From assembly GCA_946408995.1 (NCBI GenBank), contig CAMJUL010000031.1, positions 1-41,190 on the forward strand: a stretch of 41,190 nt of DNA, given 5' to 3'. Within the stretch, counting starts at the first letter, position 1, and the number at the start of each line of letters is the position of its first letter. This DNA is from an uncultured Clostridia bacterium (GTDB lineage Bacteria > Bacillota > Clostridia > Christensenellales > Aristaeellaceae). The notes beneath the pieces are model-generated. The model had not been told where the DNA came from, did not search any database, and saw only the letters and a program-made list of their open reading frames with translations. Made by a program: the position numbers and the translations under genes. This document shows, one piece after another, positions 18,331-26,304 of this stretch.

Positions 18331-19536
18331 ATGAATTTCGTGTTTGTTTCTCCCAACTTTCCGGCGGAGTACAGCCGGTTCTGTGCCTGTCTGAAAAGGA
18401 ACGGAGTCAACGTGCTGGGCATCGGGGACGAAAGCTATGATTCCCTGCGCCAGGAGCTGAAGGAAGCGCTGACCGAGTATTACAAGGTAGACAGCTTTTT
18501 TGACCAGGATCAGCTGATCCGCGCCATGGGATACTTTACCTTCCGGTACGGGAAGATCGACTATGTGGAAAGCAACAACGAATACTGGATGGAAACGGAC
18601 GCCATGCTCCGGACCCAGTTCAACATTACCACGGGCCTGAAATCCGACGAGATCAGCCGCTACCGCTCCAAATCCGAAATGAAAAAATATTATGCCCTGG
18701 CAGGGGTCCCGACGGCCCGGTACATCCTGGCAGAGGACGAGGATGCCTGTCTGGCCTTTGCCCGGGAGGTGGGCTATCCCGTGGTGGTGAAGCCGGACCG
18801 GGGAGTGGGGGCCTCCGCCACCTGGAAACTGAAAAACGAGGAGGACCTGCACCGCTTCTTCCGCGAGCTGCCCGAGGTGCCCTACATCATGGAGGAATAT
18901 GTCCGGGGCGAGGTGACCACCTTCGACGGGATCTGCGATTCGGATTCCAATGTGCTGTTCGCCGCGAGCCATACCACGGTCAATTCCATCATGGACATGG
19001 TCAACGAAGGCGTGCCGGTGTTCTATTATGTGTCCAAGGAAGTGCCGCCGGACGTCCGGGACGCCGGGAAGCGGACCCTGAAGGCCTTTCAGGTCAAAAG
19101 CCGCTTTTTCCATCTGGAGTTCTTCCGCCTGACCGAGGACCGGGAGGGACTTGGAAAGAAGGGGGACATCGTGGGGCTGGAGGTCAACATGCGCCCCGCG
19201 GGCGGGTTTACGCCGGACATGCTCAATTTTTCCCAGTCCGCGGATGATTACCAGATCTGGGCGGACATGATCGCCTTTGACGGGAAGGTGCATGAATATC
19301 CGGGTCCCCATTACTACTGCGTTTACTGCGGCCGCCGGGACGGTACGGCGTATACCCTGACCGCGGAGGCACTGGACGAAAAATATCCGGGGGCCATCTG
19401 CAAGCTGACCCGGATGCCCGAAGCCCTGGCGGGAACCATGGGCAACGAGGTGATCATTGCCTGCTTTGAGACGCTGGAGGAAACGGACCGGTTTGTGCAG
19501 GACGCGTTCGCGCCTGTCCCGGCGAAGATCCTCTGA
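18331..19536 (+). CDS. ATP-grasp domain ligase of unknown substrate
   Basis: A 401-residue protein of the carbamoyl-phosphate-synthase-like ATP-grasp type, expected to activate a carboxylate as acyl phosphate and join it to an amine or thiol. Visible parts are an N-terminal Rossmann-like segment (NFVFVSPNFPAEYSRF), the ATP-binding VGYPVVVKPDRGVGAS, the EEYVRGEVTTFDG segment and the metal-binding GLEVNMRPAGG. No carrier-protein or peptide-synthetase domain is fused. It precedes the GH3 glycosidase gene by 35 nt and is probably co-transcribed with it, which hints at a sugar- or cell-wall-linked role. I cannot assign a reaction. Confidence 0.75.
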   Translation: MNFVFVSPNFPAEYSRFCACLKRNGVNVLGIGDESYDSLRQELKEALTEYYKVDSFFDQDQLIRAMGYFTFRYGKIDYVESNNEYWMETDAMLRTQFNITTGLKSDEISRYRSKSEMKKYYALAGVPTARYILAEDEDACLAFAREVGYPVVVKPDRGVGASATWKLKNEEDLHRFFRELPEVPYIMEEYVRGEVTTFDGICDSDSNVLFAASHTTVNSIMDMVNEGVPVFYYVSKEVPPDVRDAGKRTLKAFQVKSRFFHLEFFRLTEDREGLGKKGDIVGLEVNMRPAGGFTPDMLNFSQSADDYQIWADMIAFDGKVHEYPGPHYYCVYCGRRDGTAYTLTAEALDEKYPGAICKLTRMPEALAGTMGNEVIIACFETLEETDRFVQDAFAPVPAKIL

Positions 19537-19571
19537 ACTTGTTTCCATTGAGAGGAAAGGCGGTAAAAAAC

Positions 19572-21653
19572 ATGATGGACCACAAGACTGCCCTTGAAAG
19601 GGCCCGGGCGCTGGTTGCCCAAATGACCCTGGAGGAGAAGGCCTCCCAGCTGAGGTATGACGCCCCTGAGATCCCCAGGCTTGGAATCCCGGCCTACAAC
19701 TGGTGGAGCGAAGCGCTCCACGGCGTGGCCCGGGCGGGCACCGCCACGGTCTTTCCACAGGCCATCGCCCTTGCCGCCATGTTCGACGAGCAGGCCATCA
19801 GGGAAACGGCGGACGTCATTTCCACCGAAGGCCGCGCCAAGTACAACGCGGTGAACCCCCTGGGAGACCGGGACATCTACAAGGGGCTCACCTTCTGGTC
19901 CCCCAACATCAACATTTTCCGGGATCCCCGCTGGGGCCGCGGGCAGGAGACCTTTGGGGAAGATCCTTATCTGACGGCCCGGACCGGCTGTGCCTTCGTC
20001 AAGGGCCTGCAGGGGGAGGGGAAATACCTGAAGCTGGCCGCCTGCGCCAAGCATTTCGCGGTCCATTCCGGGCCGGAGGCCAAGCGGCATGAGTTTGACG
20101 CCCAGGCGAACGAGAAAGACCTTAGGGAAACCTATCTGTATGCCTTTGAGAAGCTGGTGAAGGACGCGGACGTGGAATCGGTGATGGGGGCTTACAACCG
20201 CACCAACGGGGAACCCTGCTGCGGAAGCCGCAGGCTGCTCCGGGAGATCCTCCGCGGCGAATGGGGCTTTGAGGGCCATGTGGTCAGCGACTGCTGGGCC
20301 ATCCGGGACTTCCATGAGAATCACCGGGTGACGAACAATCCCTTTGAGAGCGTGGCCCTGGCCCTGAAGAACGGCTGTGATATCAACTGCGGCTGCACCT
20401 ATCAGTATATGATGGAGGCCTATCATCAGGGCCTGATCACGGAAGAGGAAATCACCTTGGCCTGCGAGCACGCCATGGCGACCCGCATCCGTCTGGGGAT
20501 GATGGACAAGGACTGCCCCTATGACAGTATTTCCCCGCTGGAAAACGATACGGACGCGCACGCCCGCCTGGCCCTGGAGAATGCCCTGAAGGGCATGGTG
20601 CTTTTGAAAAACGACGGGACGCTGCCCCTGAAGGCGGACGGGATCCGCACCGTGGCCGTCATCGGGCCCAACGCGGACTCCATTCCTGCCCTGGAGGGCA
20701 ATTACAGCGGCACTTCCTCCAGGTATGTGACCTTCCTTGCAGGCATTCGTCGGTACTGTGAGGAAAAGGGCATCCGGGTCCTCTACAGCAAGGGATGCCA
20801 TCTGGTCAAGGACCGGGAATCCGGCCTGGCCCAGGCGGACGACCGTCTGGCAGAGGCCCGGAGCATCGCCGCCCTGGCGGACGTAACGATCTTCTGCCTG
20901 GGACTGGACCCCGCCGTGGAGGGAGAGCAGGGGGACGCCGGGAACGAGTTCTGGTCCGGCGACAAGAAAGACCTTTTCCTGCCCGCGCCCCAGAGAAAGC
21001 TCCTGGATACGGTGCTTCCCGTCTGCAAAAAGGCCGTCACACTGATCGCGGCCGGAAGCGCCCTGGCGGTGGAGGAGGGGAATGCCGTCCTTCAGGCCTG
21101 GTATCCCGGGCAGGCGGGCGGAACGGCCGCAGCGATGCTGCTGTTCGGGGAGGTTTCCCCCTCCGGGAAGCTGCCGGTGACCTTCTACCGCTCCGCGGAG
21201 GACCTGCCGGACTTTGAGGATTATTCCATGGCCGGGCGGACCTACCGCTATTTCACCGGGGAGGCCCTCTATCCCTTCGGATACGGCCTGACCTATACCC
21301 ATTTCACCTTCTCGCAGGCTGAAACGGATGGGAAAAAGGTGTGCGTCACGGTGCAAAACGACGGGAACGCGGAGGCGGACTGCGTGGTCCAGTGCTATGT
21401 ACGGGCCCTGGACTGCAAGGACGTGCCCCCCCATCCGGTGCTGGCGGGCTACGGCCGGGTGCATCTTGAGCGGGGGGAAAGCGCCCGGGCCGTCCTGGAC
21501 CTGAACCCGGACGCCTTTACCTGCGTGCAGGAGGACGGACGCAGGGTCTCCGCGGGGAAGCGGTTCGAGGTGTTCGTTTCCTCCGGTCAGCCGGACGAAA
21601 GGACCCGCGCGCTGACCGGGGAGATCCCCGTGAGAATGGTGATCGGGGAATAA
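19572..21653 (+). CDS. intracellular glycoside hydrolase family 3 beta-glycosidase
   Basis: Retaining exo-glycosidase (beta-glucosidase or beta-xylosidase class) of 693 residues. The GH3 barrel starts with YNWWSEALHGVAR and FPQAIALAAMFD. The nucleophile is Asp240 in VVSDCWAI. The second alpha/beta domain (about 340-580) includes PGQAGGTAAAMLLFG. A fibronectin-III-like domain ends the protein. No signal peptide is present, so it should act on imported oligosaccharides. The WWSEALHG and GRGQETFGEDP stretches are typical of the beta-xylosidase-like branch. I chose ATG 19572 (or the next one at 19575) because AAAGGCGG precedes it. Confidence 0.9.
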   Translation: MMDHKTALERARALVAQMTLEEKASQLRYDAPEIPRLGIPAYNWWSEALHGVARAGTATVFPQAIALAAMFDEQAIRETADVISTEGRAKYNAVNPLGDRDIYKGLTFWSPNINIFRDPRWGRGQETFGEDPYLTARTGCAFVKGLQGEGKYLKLAACAKHFAVHSGPEAKRHEFDAQANEKDLRETYLYAFEKLVKDADVESVMGAYNRTNGEPCCGSRRLLREILRGEWGFEGHVVSDCWAIRDFHENHRVTNNPFESVALALKNGCDINCGCTYQYMMEAYHQGLITEEEITLACEHAMATRIRLGMMDKDCPYDSISPLENDTDAHARLALENALKGMVLLKNDGTLPLKADGIRTVAVIGPNADSIPALEGNYSGTSSRYVTFLAGIRRYCEEKGIRVLYSKGCHLVKDRESGLAQADDRLAEARSIAALADVTIFCLGLDPAVEGEQGDAGNEFWSGDKKDLFLPAPQRKLLDTVLPVCKKAVTLIAAGSALAVEEGNAVLQAWYPGQAGGTAAAMLLFGEVSPSGKLPVTFYRSAEDLPDFEDYSMAGRTYRYFTGEALYPFGYGLTYTHFTFSQAETDGKKVCVTVQNDGNAEADCVVQCYVRALDCKDVPPHPVLAGYGRVHLERGESARAVLDLNPDAFTCVQEDGRRVSAGKRFEVFVSSGQPDERTRALTGEIPVRMVIGE

Positions 21654-21666
21654 ACGCAAGTTTTGC

Positions 21667-21695
21667 TTGTCAGATCTCCTGTTTTTATATATAAT
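21667..21695 (+). promoter_or_regulatory. promoter of yegP-like gene
   Basis: TTGTCA (21667-21672), a 17-nt spacer and perfect TATAAT (21690-21695) lie 80 nt before the ATG at 21775. Confidence 0.8.
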
Positions 21696-21774
21696 GGTCT
21701 CAGAAATCCAAATATGAACAAACCGCGTTTCGGACCACAGAACGGGCCGCGCCGCGGCTGGAAGGAGCGCAGAG

Positions 21775-22146
21775 ATGGGAAAGTATCTGGTGAAGCAAGC
21801 AAAAACGGGAATCAAGTTCAACCTGCTGGCGGGCAACAACGAAATCATCGCCCACAGTGAGATCTATACCACGCCCCGGAGCTGCATGAACGGCATCAAG
21901 AGCGTTCAGCGCAACGCGCCCAAGGCGGAGGTGGAGGATCAGACCGTGGAGGGCTTCAAGACCCTGAAACACCCCAAATTCGAAGTCTATACGGACAAGG
22001 CCGGCGAATTCCGTTTCCGCCTGAAGGCCACCAACGGCCAGATCATCGCGGCCTCTGAAGGCTACAAGGCCAAGGCCAGCTGCCTGAACGGCATCGAGTC
22101 CGTGAAAAAGAACGCGGATTCCCCCATTGAGAAAATCGAGGAATGA
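21775..22146 (+). CDS. YegP-like tandem DUF1508 protein
   Basis: A 123-residue protein made of two copies of the short DUF1508/UPF0339 beta-alpha unit, about residues 10-50 and 66-110. Each copy has the pattern FxFxLxAxNxxIIAxSExYxxxxxCxNGIxSVxxNA. The role of the family is not established. It stands behind a strong promoter and is followed by a hairpin (22180-22188 with 22193-22201) and then a tiny acidic gene. Confidence 0.88.
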   Translation: MGKYLVKQAKTGIKFNLLAGNNEIIAHSEIYTTPRSCMNGIKSVQRNAPKAEVEDQTVEGFKTLKHPKFEVYTDKAGEFRFRLKATNGQIIAASEGYKAKASCLNGIESVKKNADSPIEKIEE

Positions 22147-22231
22147 TCCGGGACCGTTTTGAGGCCCGGGCAGCGTTTTGCTCCGTCCCCAGGGACGGAG
22201 CATTTCCATATGGAAACAGGAGGAAAGCAAC

Positions 22232-22450
22232 ATGGGAAAAGAAAAAAAGGACCTGCCCAGGGGGAAGGGGGCAAGCGCCGGGGAGATCCGGCAGCGGCTT
22301 GAGGAGGCGGAGAAACAATACGCCCTTTTGCTGAAGGAGGAGCCGGAGGAGGACAGCGAAGCGTTTGCTGCCTGGATGGAACGCCTGGAGGAGATGGACG
22401 ACCGGATGGACGAATGGCGGGAAATGCTGGACGACGCCGAAGAGGAATAG
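22232..22450 (+). CDS. small acidic coiled-coil protein, unknown
   Basis: A 72-residue product, strongly acidic and rich in Glu, Asp, Met and Arg, with heptad-like spacing from about residue 14 to the end (for example LEEAEKQYALLLKEE and MERLEEMDDRMDEW). I recognise no family. The start at 22232 is supported by AGGAGG eight nt upstream. It lies 85 nt after the yegP-like gene and may be co-transcribed with it unless the hairpin between them terminates. Confidence 0.65.
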   Translation: MGKEKKDLPRGKGASAGEIRQRLEEAEKQYALLLKEEPEEDSEAFAAWMERLEEMDDRMDEWREMLDDAEEE

Positions 22451-22481
22451 AATGACGGATCTGGCGCCCGGGAACCCCGCA

Positions 22482-22500
22482 GGGGGCGTTGCCCCCTCCT
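22482..22500. repeat. short GC palindrome
   Basis: An AGGGGGC stem (22481-22487 with 22491-22497, 3-nt loop) is followed by CTCCTAAAG with no T tract. A related GGGGGT/ACCCCC hairpin followed by CTCCTACCC is at 24-48. They may be members of a dispersed palindromic element. Confidence 0.35.
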
Positions 22501-22547
22501 AAAGTCCGCGCGTCAAGCGTGAGAAAAGGGAACAGAGGAAGAAACGC

Positions 22548-22576
22548 TTTTCAGGGGAAAGGACCTATGATATAAT
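22548..22576 (+). promoter_or_regulatory. promoter of aminotransferase gene
   Basis: TTTTCA (22548-22553), a 17-nt spacer and perfect TATAAT (22571-22576) lie about 50 nt before the ATG at 22629. Confidence 0.7.
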
Positions 22577-22628
22577 CAAACCTGCCTTGAAGGCCAAATA
22601 AACTGGAATAGAACAGGAGAGAAAACCT

Positions 22629-23810
22629 ATGCGACCGGAAGACCTTGTTTTCGCGTCCCGGTTTGACGGCATTTCGGGAAGCGCGATCCGTGAGATTTTC
22701 AAACTGCTGGCGGTGCCGGGCATGATTTCCTTCGCGGGGGGCAATCCGTCCCCGGAGAGCTTCCAGTGCGATCTGTGCGCGGAACTGGCCCGGGAGCTGC
22801 TTTCCTCCAAGGGGAAGGTGCTTTTGCAGTATGGCGCAACGGAAGGGTACCTTCCGCTGAAGGAGGCCCTGGTCCCCTACATCCGGGAAAGCTTCCAGGT
22901 GGAGGCGACGACGGACACCCTTCTTCCCACCACCGGCTCCACCCAGGGCATGGACCTGCTTTGCAAGGCGCTGATCAATCCGGGGGACGCCATCATCGTG
23001 GAGGATCCCACGTTCCTTGGCAACATGCAGTGCATGAAGCTGTATGAGGCCCGCCTGGTGCCTGTCCCCTCCGATGAGGAAGGCATGGATACGGACAAGC
23101 TGGAGGAGGCTATCCTGCGGGAGCATCCGAAGATGATCTATGTCATCCCCACCTTCCAGAACCCCACGGGCAGGACCTTGTCCCTGGAGCGCAGGAAGAA
23201 GATCGCCGCCCTGGCCGAAAAGTACGGCGTGGTGGTGGCGGAGGACGACCCCTACCGGGACCTGAGGTACAAAGGGGAAGCGCTTGAGAGCATCAAGCAC
23301 TTTGACAAGGCGGGCATGGTGGCTTTGCTGGGGTCCTTCAGCAAGGTGATCTCTCCCGGCCTGCGGGTGGGCTTTCTGTGCGCGGACCCGCTGATCCTGC
23401 GCAAATGCACCATTGGCAAGCAGTCTTCTGACGTGCATACGGCCCTGCTCAATCAGGCGATCGTGGCCGAATACCTGCGCAGAGACCTGCTTCGGCCTCA
23501 TGTGGCGGAGATCTGCGCCATGTACAAAAAACAGATGGAGGCCATGCTGGAAGGGCTTTCCCATTGCGCGGGGATCGAAAGCTATACCCGTCCCGAGGGC
23601 GGCCTGTTCATTTTCGCCGCCCTGAAAGAGGGCATGGACGCCAAGGAAAAAATGATGAAATGCGTGGAAAAGGGCGCGGCTTATGTGCCCGGCACCCATT
23701 TTTATGCCTTTGGCGGACATGAGAACACCCTGCGGCTGAATTTCTCCATGTCGTCCGTTGAGGAAATCGCCCGGGGCATGGCCATCCTGGACAGCGTATT
23801 CGGCGCCTGA
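22629..23810 (+). CDS. PLP-dependent class I/II aminotransferase (2-aminoadipate/LysN-like)
   Basis: A fold-type I aminotransferase of 393 residues. It has the early MISFAGGNPSPESF and YGATEGYLPLKEAL segments, the substrate-site NPTGRTLS, the PLP-binding AEDDPYRDLRY, and Lys239 in GSFSKVISPGLRVGF as the Schiff-base lysine. This pattern matches the LysN/alpha-aminoadipate and branched- or aromatic-amino-acid aminotransferase group, and lacks the GntR DNA-binding domain of MocR regulators. The exact amino donor is not readable from sequence. A GAGA-type site precedes the ATG, and yigZ follows 24 nt later. Confidence 0.9.
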   Translation: MRPEDLVFASRFDGISGSAIREIFKLLAVPGMISFAGGNPSPESFQCDLCAELARELLSSKGKVLLQYGATEGYLPLKEALVPYIRESFQVEATTDTLLPTTGSTQGMDLLCKALINPGDAIIVEDPTFLGNMQCMKLYEARLVPVPSDEEGMDTDKLEEAILREHPKMIYVIPTFQNPTGRTLSLERRKKIAALAEKYGVVVAEDDPYRDLRYKGEALESIKHFDKAGMVALLGSFSKVISPGLRVGFLCADPLILRKCTIGKQSSDVHTALLNQAIVAEYLRRDLLRPHVAEICAMYKKQMEAMLEGLSHCAGIESYTRPEGGLFIFAALKEGMDAKEKMMKCVEKGAAYVPGTHFYAFGGHENTLRLNFSMSSVEEIARGMAILDSVFGA

Positions 23811-23834
23811 GAAAACGGACAACAGGGAGGAACC

Positions 23835-24485
23835 ATGCCGGAATACAGAACGGTGTCCCGAAAAGGCAGGGACGAGGTGATCATCAACAAATCCCGCTTT
23901 ATCGGGGAAGCCTGTCCGTGCCGGACGGAAGAAGAGGCCCTGGCCTTTCTCAATGAGGCCCGGACCCGGTACCGGGACGCCAGACACCACTGCTACGCCT
24001 ACCTGATCGGGGCCAATCAGGGGATCATGCGCTATTCCGATGACGGGGAGCCCGGCGGCACCGCGGGACTGCCCATCCTGGAGACCTTGCAGCAGCGGGG
24101 CGTCACCAATGCCTGCGTGGTGGTGACCCGGTATTTTGGCGGGATCCTTCTGGGGACGGGCGGCCTGACCCGGGCCTATCGGCAGGGCTGCAAAGTGGCC
24201 CTGGACGCCTCGGAGGTGGTGACAATGATCCCCTCGCTGACCTTTCTGTGCGAGGTCGCCTACCCCCTCTGGGACAGGCTGAACCACGCGCTGCGTTCCC
24301 TTCCGGTCCGGGTGGAAGGCACGCAGTTCGCTTCCGCGGTGGAAGCGTCCCTGACGGTGCGCCTTCAGGACGCGGAAAGGGTCAAGGAGGAGATCACGAA
24401 ACTGTGCCAGGGAAGATGCGAAATGCTGGACCTGGAGGAAAAAGAAATGCCCTGGCCGGAGGAGGTCTCCGGTCAGGAACCCTAA
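23835..24485 (+). CDS. yigZ: YigZ/IMPACT-family protein
   Basis: A 216-residue member of the YigZ/IMPACT family. The conserved core includes ARHHCYAYLIG, the DDGEPGGTAGLPIL stretch and VVVTRYFGGILLGTGGLTRAY, followed by a ferredoxin-like C-terminal domain of about 80 residues. In eukaryotes IMPACT regulates the kinase Gcn2; the bacterial role is unclear and may involve nucleic-acid or ribosome binding. It has an AGGGAGG site and is the second gene of an operon with the aminotransferase. Confidence 0.93.
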   Translation: MPEYRTVSRKGRDEVIINKSRFIGEACPCRTEEEALAFLNEARTRYRDARHHCYAYLIGANQGIMRYSDDGEPGGTAGLPILETLQQRGVTNACVVVTRYFGGILLGTGGLTRAYRQGCKVALDASEVVTMIPSLTFLCEVAYPLWDRLNHALRSLPVRVEGTQFASAVEASLTVRLQDAERVKEEITKLCQGRCEMLDLEEKEMPWPEEVSGQEP

Positions 24486-24489
24486 AGAA

Positions 24490-24520
24490 GCGCCCCGTTC
24501 CCAATGTGGGAACGGGGCGC
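24490..24520. terminator. bidirectional terminator between yigZ and hndD
   Basis: A perfect 13-bp GC-rich stem (24490-24502 with 24508-24520, 5-nt loop) lies between two convergent genes. In minus-strand reading TTCTTTAG follows; in plus-strand reading the T content is low. Confidence 0.75.
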
Positions 24521-24540
24521 GGTCCATTCCGGAGGAGGGA

Positions 24541-26289
24541 TCACTGGATCCCTTCGTACTTGTCCCGGGCATGGTAGGTGGTGTGCAGAAGATGATGGGC
24601 CTTGTGGCTGCCGGGTTCGTCCAGGTACTCGCTGTAGAGCACCTTCAGTTCGGCGTTGTCCTGGCTCTTGCGCAGGGCCTTGCCCTCATCCTCCCCGTAA
24701 AGGGCCTTGGCGCGCAGGGCGGAAACGTTGACGCCGGCACGCACGTCGGCCTTGACGATGGGCTGACCGCCGCCGGTGACACAGCCGCCGGGGCAGCACA
24801 TGATCTCGATGAATTCGTATTTCTTTTCGCCGGAACGCACGCTGTCAAGCAGCTTCTGGGCGTTGCCGGTGCCATGGGCTACGGCCACATGCAGCTTGGT
24901 GCCGTCCAGATCCACCTCGGCTTCCTTGACCCCATCCAGGCCGCGGACCGCGTGGAATTCCACTTCCTTGAGTTCCTTCTTGGTGACGGCTTCGTAGGCA
25001 AAGCGCAGGGCAGCTTCCATTACGCCGCCGGTGGCGCCAAAGATGACGCCGGCGCCGGTGGATTCGCCCAGCAGGCTGTCAAAGTCCTCGTCGGGAAGGG
25101 AGGCAAAGTCGATGCCGGCGCGGCGGATCATCCGGGCGAGTTCACGGGTGGTCAGCACCTCGTCCACATCCTGGAGTCCGGCGTTGGAAAGTTCTTCCCT
25201 GCGGGCTTCGAATTTCTTGGCGGTGCAGGGCATGACGGAGACAACAGCGATGTCCTTGGGGTCGATGCCCATCTTTTCGGCGTAATAGCTCTTGACGACG
25301 GCGCCAAGCATTTCATGAGGACTCTTGCAGCTGGAAAGGTTCGGAAGGAAATCGGCGTTGTAAGTCTCGCAATATTTGATCCATCCGGGAGAGCAGCTGG
25401 TGATCATGGGCAGGACACCCTTGTTCGTCAGGCGCTGCACCAGTTCGGTGCCTTCCTCAAGGATGGTCAGGTCCGCGCCGAAGTCCGTGTCAAAGACCTT
25501 GGAAAAGCCGAGCCTGCGCATGGCGGCCACCATTTTGCCGGTGACGGAGGTGCCGATGGGAAGGCCGAACTCCTCGCCCAGGGCCGCGCGGACGGCGGGG
25601 GCGGGCTGGACCACCACGTGCTTGCCGGAGGCGAGCAGGGCGTCCACGGCGTTGATGGAATCCTTTTCCTTCAGGGCGCCCACCGGGCAGGCCACGATGC
25701 ACTGACCGCAGCCGACGCAGCCGGTCTGGGCCAGCTTCACCTGCCAGGGGCTTTCGATGGCAGAATTGAAGCCGCGGCGCACGGGGCCGATGACCCCCAC
25801 GTTCTGCTTGGCGCAGGCGGCAACGCAGCGGCGGCAGAGCACGCACTTGTTGTTGTTGCGGACCACGCAGGGGGAGGCGTCGTCGATCTCGTACTGGTTC
25901 ATTTTGCCGGCGAAGCGGTTGTCGTCCTCAATGCCCAGGTCCCGGCACAGGTCCTGCAGCTCGCAGTTGTTGTTGCGCACGCAGGAGAGGCATTTGCGGT
26001 CATGGATGCTCAGCAGCAGTTCCACGACGGTTTTGCGGGCGGCGCGGACGGCGGGCGTGTTGGTTTTGACCACCATGCCCTCACTGACGGGATAGACGCA
26101 GGCGGCCTGCAGGGCGCGGGCGCCCACGTCCACCACGCAGACACGGCAGGCGCCGATCTGGTTGACGTCCTTGAGGTAACACAAGGTGGGAATATGGATG
26201 TTGGCAAGGCGCGCGGCTTCAAGCACGGTGCTGCCGGCAGGGGCGGACACCTGCACGCCGTCAATCGTCAAATTGATCATGTTCTCCAT
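24541..26289 (-). CDS. hndD: [FeFe] hydrogenase catalytic subunit of the NAD(P)-linked complex
   Basis: Catalytic subunit (HydA/HndD), 582 residues, cytosolic. The N-terminal [2Fe-2S] domain uses Cys37, 48, 51 and 64. A His96/Cys100/Cys103/Cys109 cluster follows, then two [4Fe-4S] clusters (Cys149-152-155 with 201; Cys191-194-197 with 159). The H-cluster domain has TSCSPGW (297-303), MPCTAKKFE (Cys355) and MCCPGGCVTGGGQP (Cys499, Cys503), and a small-subunit-like tail follows. By family knowledge it couples proton reduction to NADH plus reduced ferredoxin oxidation or the reverse. The second cysteine of the usual TSCCP is Ser300, and Cys321 replaces an alanine of the Clostridium pasteurianum enzyme. 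It is last in the operon, 15 nt after hndC; maturases HydE, F and G are not in the window. Confidence 0.96.
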   Translation of the reverse strand: MENMINLTIDGVQVSAPAGSTVLEAARLANIHIPTLCYLKDVNQIGACRVCVVDVGARALQAACVYPVSEGMVVKTNTPAVRAARKTVVELLLSIHDRKCLSCVRNNNCELQDLCRDLGIEDDNRFAGKMNQYEIDDASPCVVRNNNKCVLCRRCVAACAKQNVGVIGPVRRGFNSAIESPWQVKLAQTGCVGCGQCIVACPVGALKEKDSINAVDALLASGKHVVVQPAPAVRAALGEEFGLPIGTSVTGKMVAAMRRLGFSKVFDTDFGADLTILEEGTELVQRLTNKGVLPMITSCSPGWIKYCETYNADFLPNLSSCKSPHEMLGAVVKSYYAEKMGIDPKDIAVVSVMPCTAKKFEARREELSNAGLQDVDEVLTTRELARMIRRAGIDFASLPDEDFDSLLGESTGAGVIFGATGGVMEAALRFAYEAVTKKELKEVEFHAVRGLDGVKEAEVDLDGTKLHVAVAHGTGNAQKLLDSVRSGEKKYEFIEIMCCPGGCVTGGGQPIVKADVRAGVNVSALRAKALYGEDEGKALRKSQDNAELKVLYSEYLDEPGSHKAHHLLHTTYHARDKYEGIQ

Positions 26290-26304
26290 ACGGATGTCCT
26301 CCTA

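Noticed and set aside
19323-21848. Open frame of 841 codons on the minus strand
   Set aside because: Antisense to the GH3 glycosidase, which has complete family motifs; the antisense frame has none.
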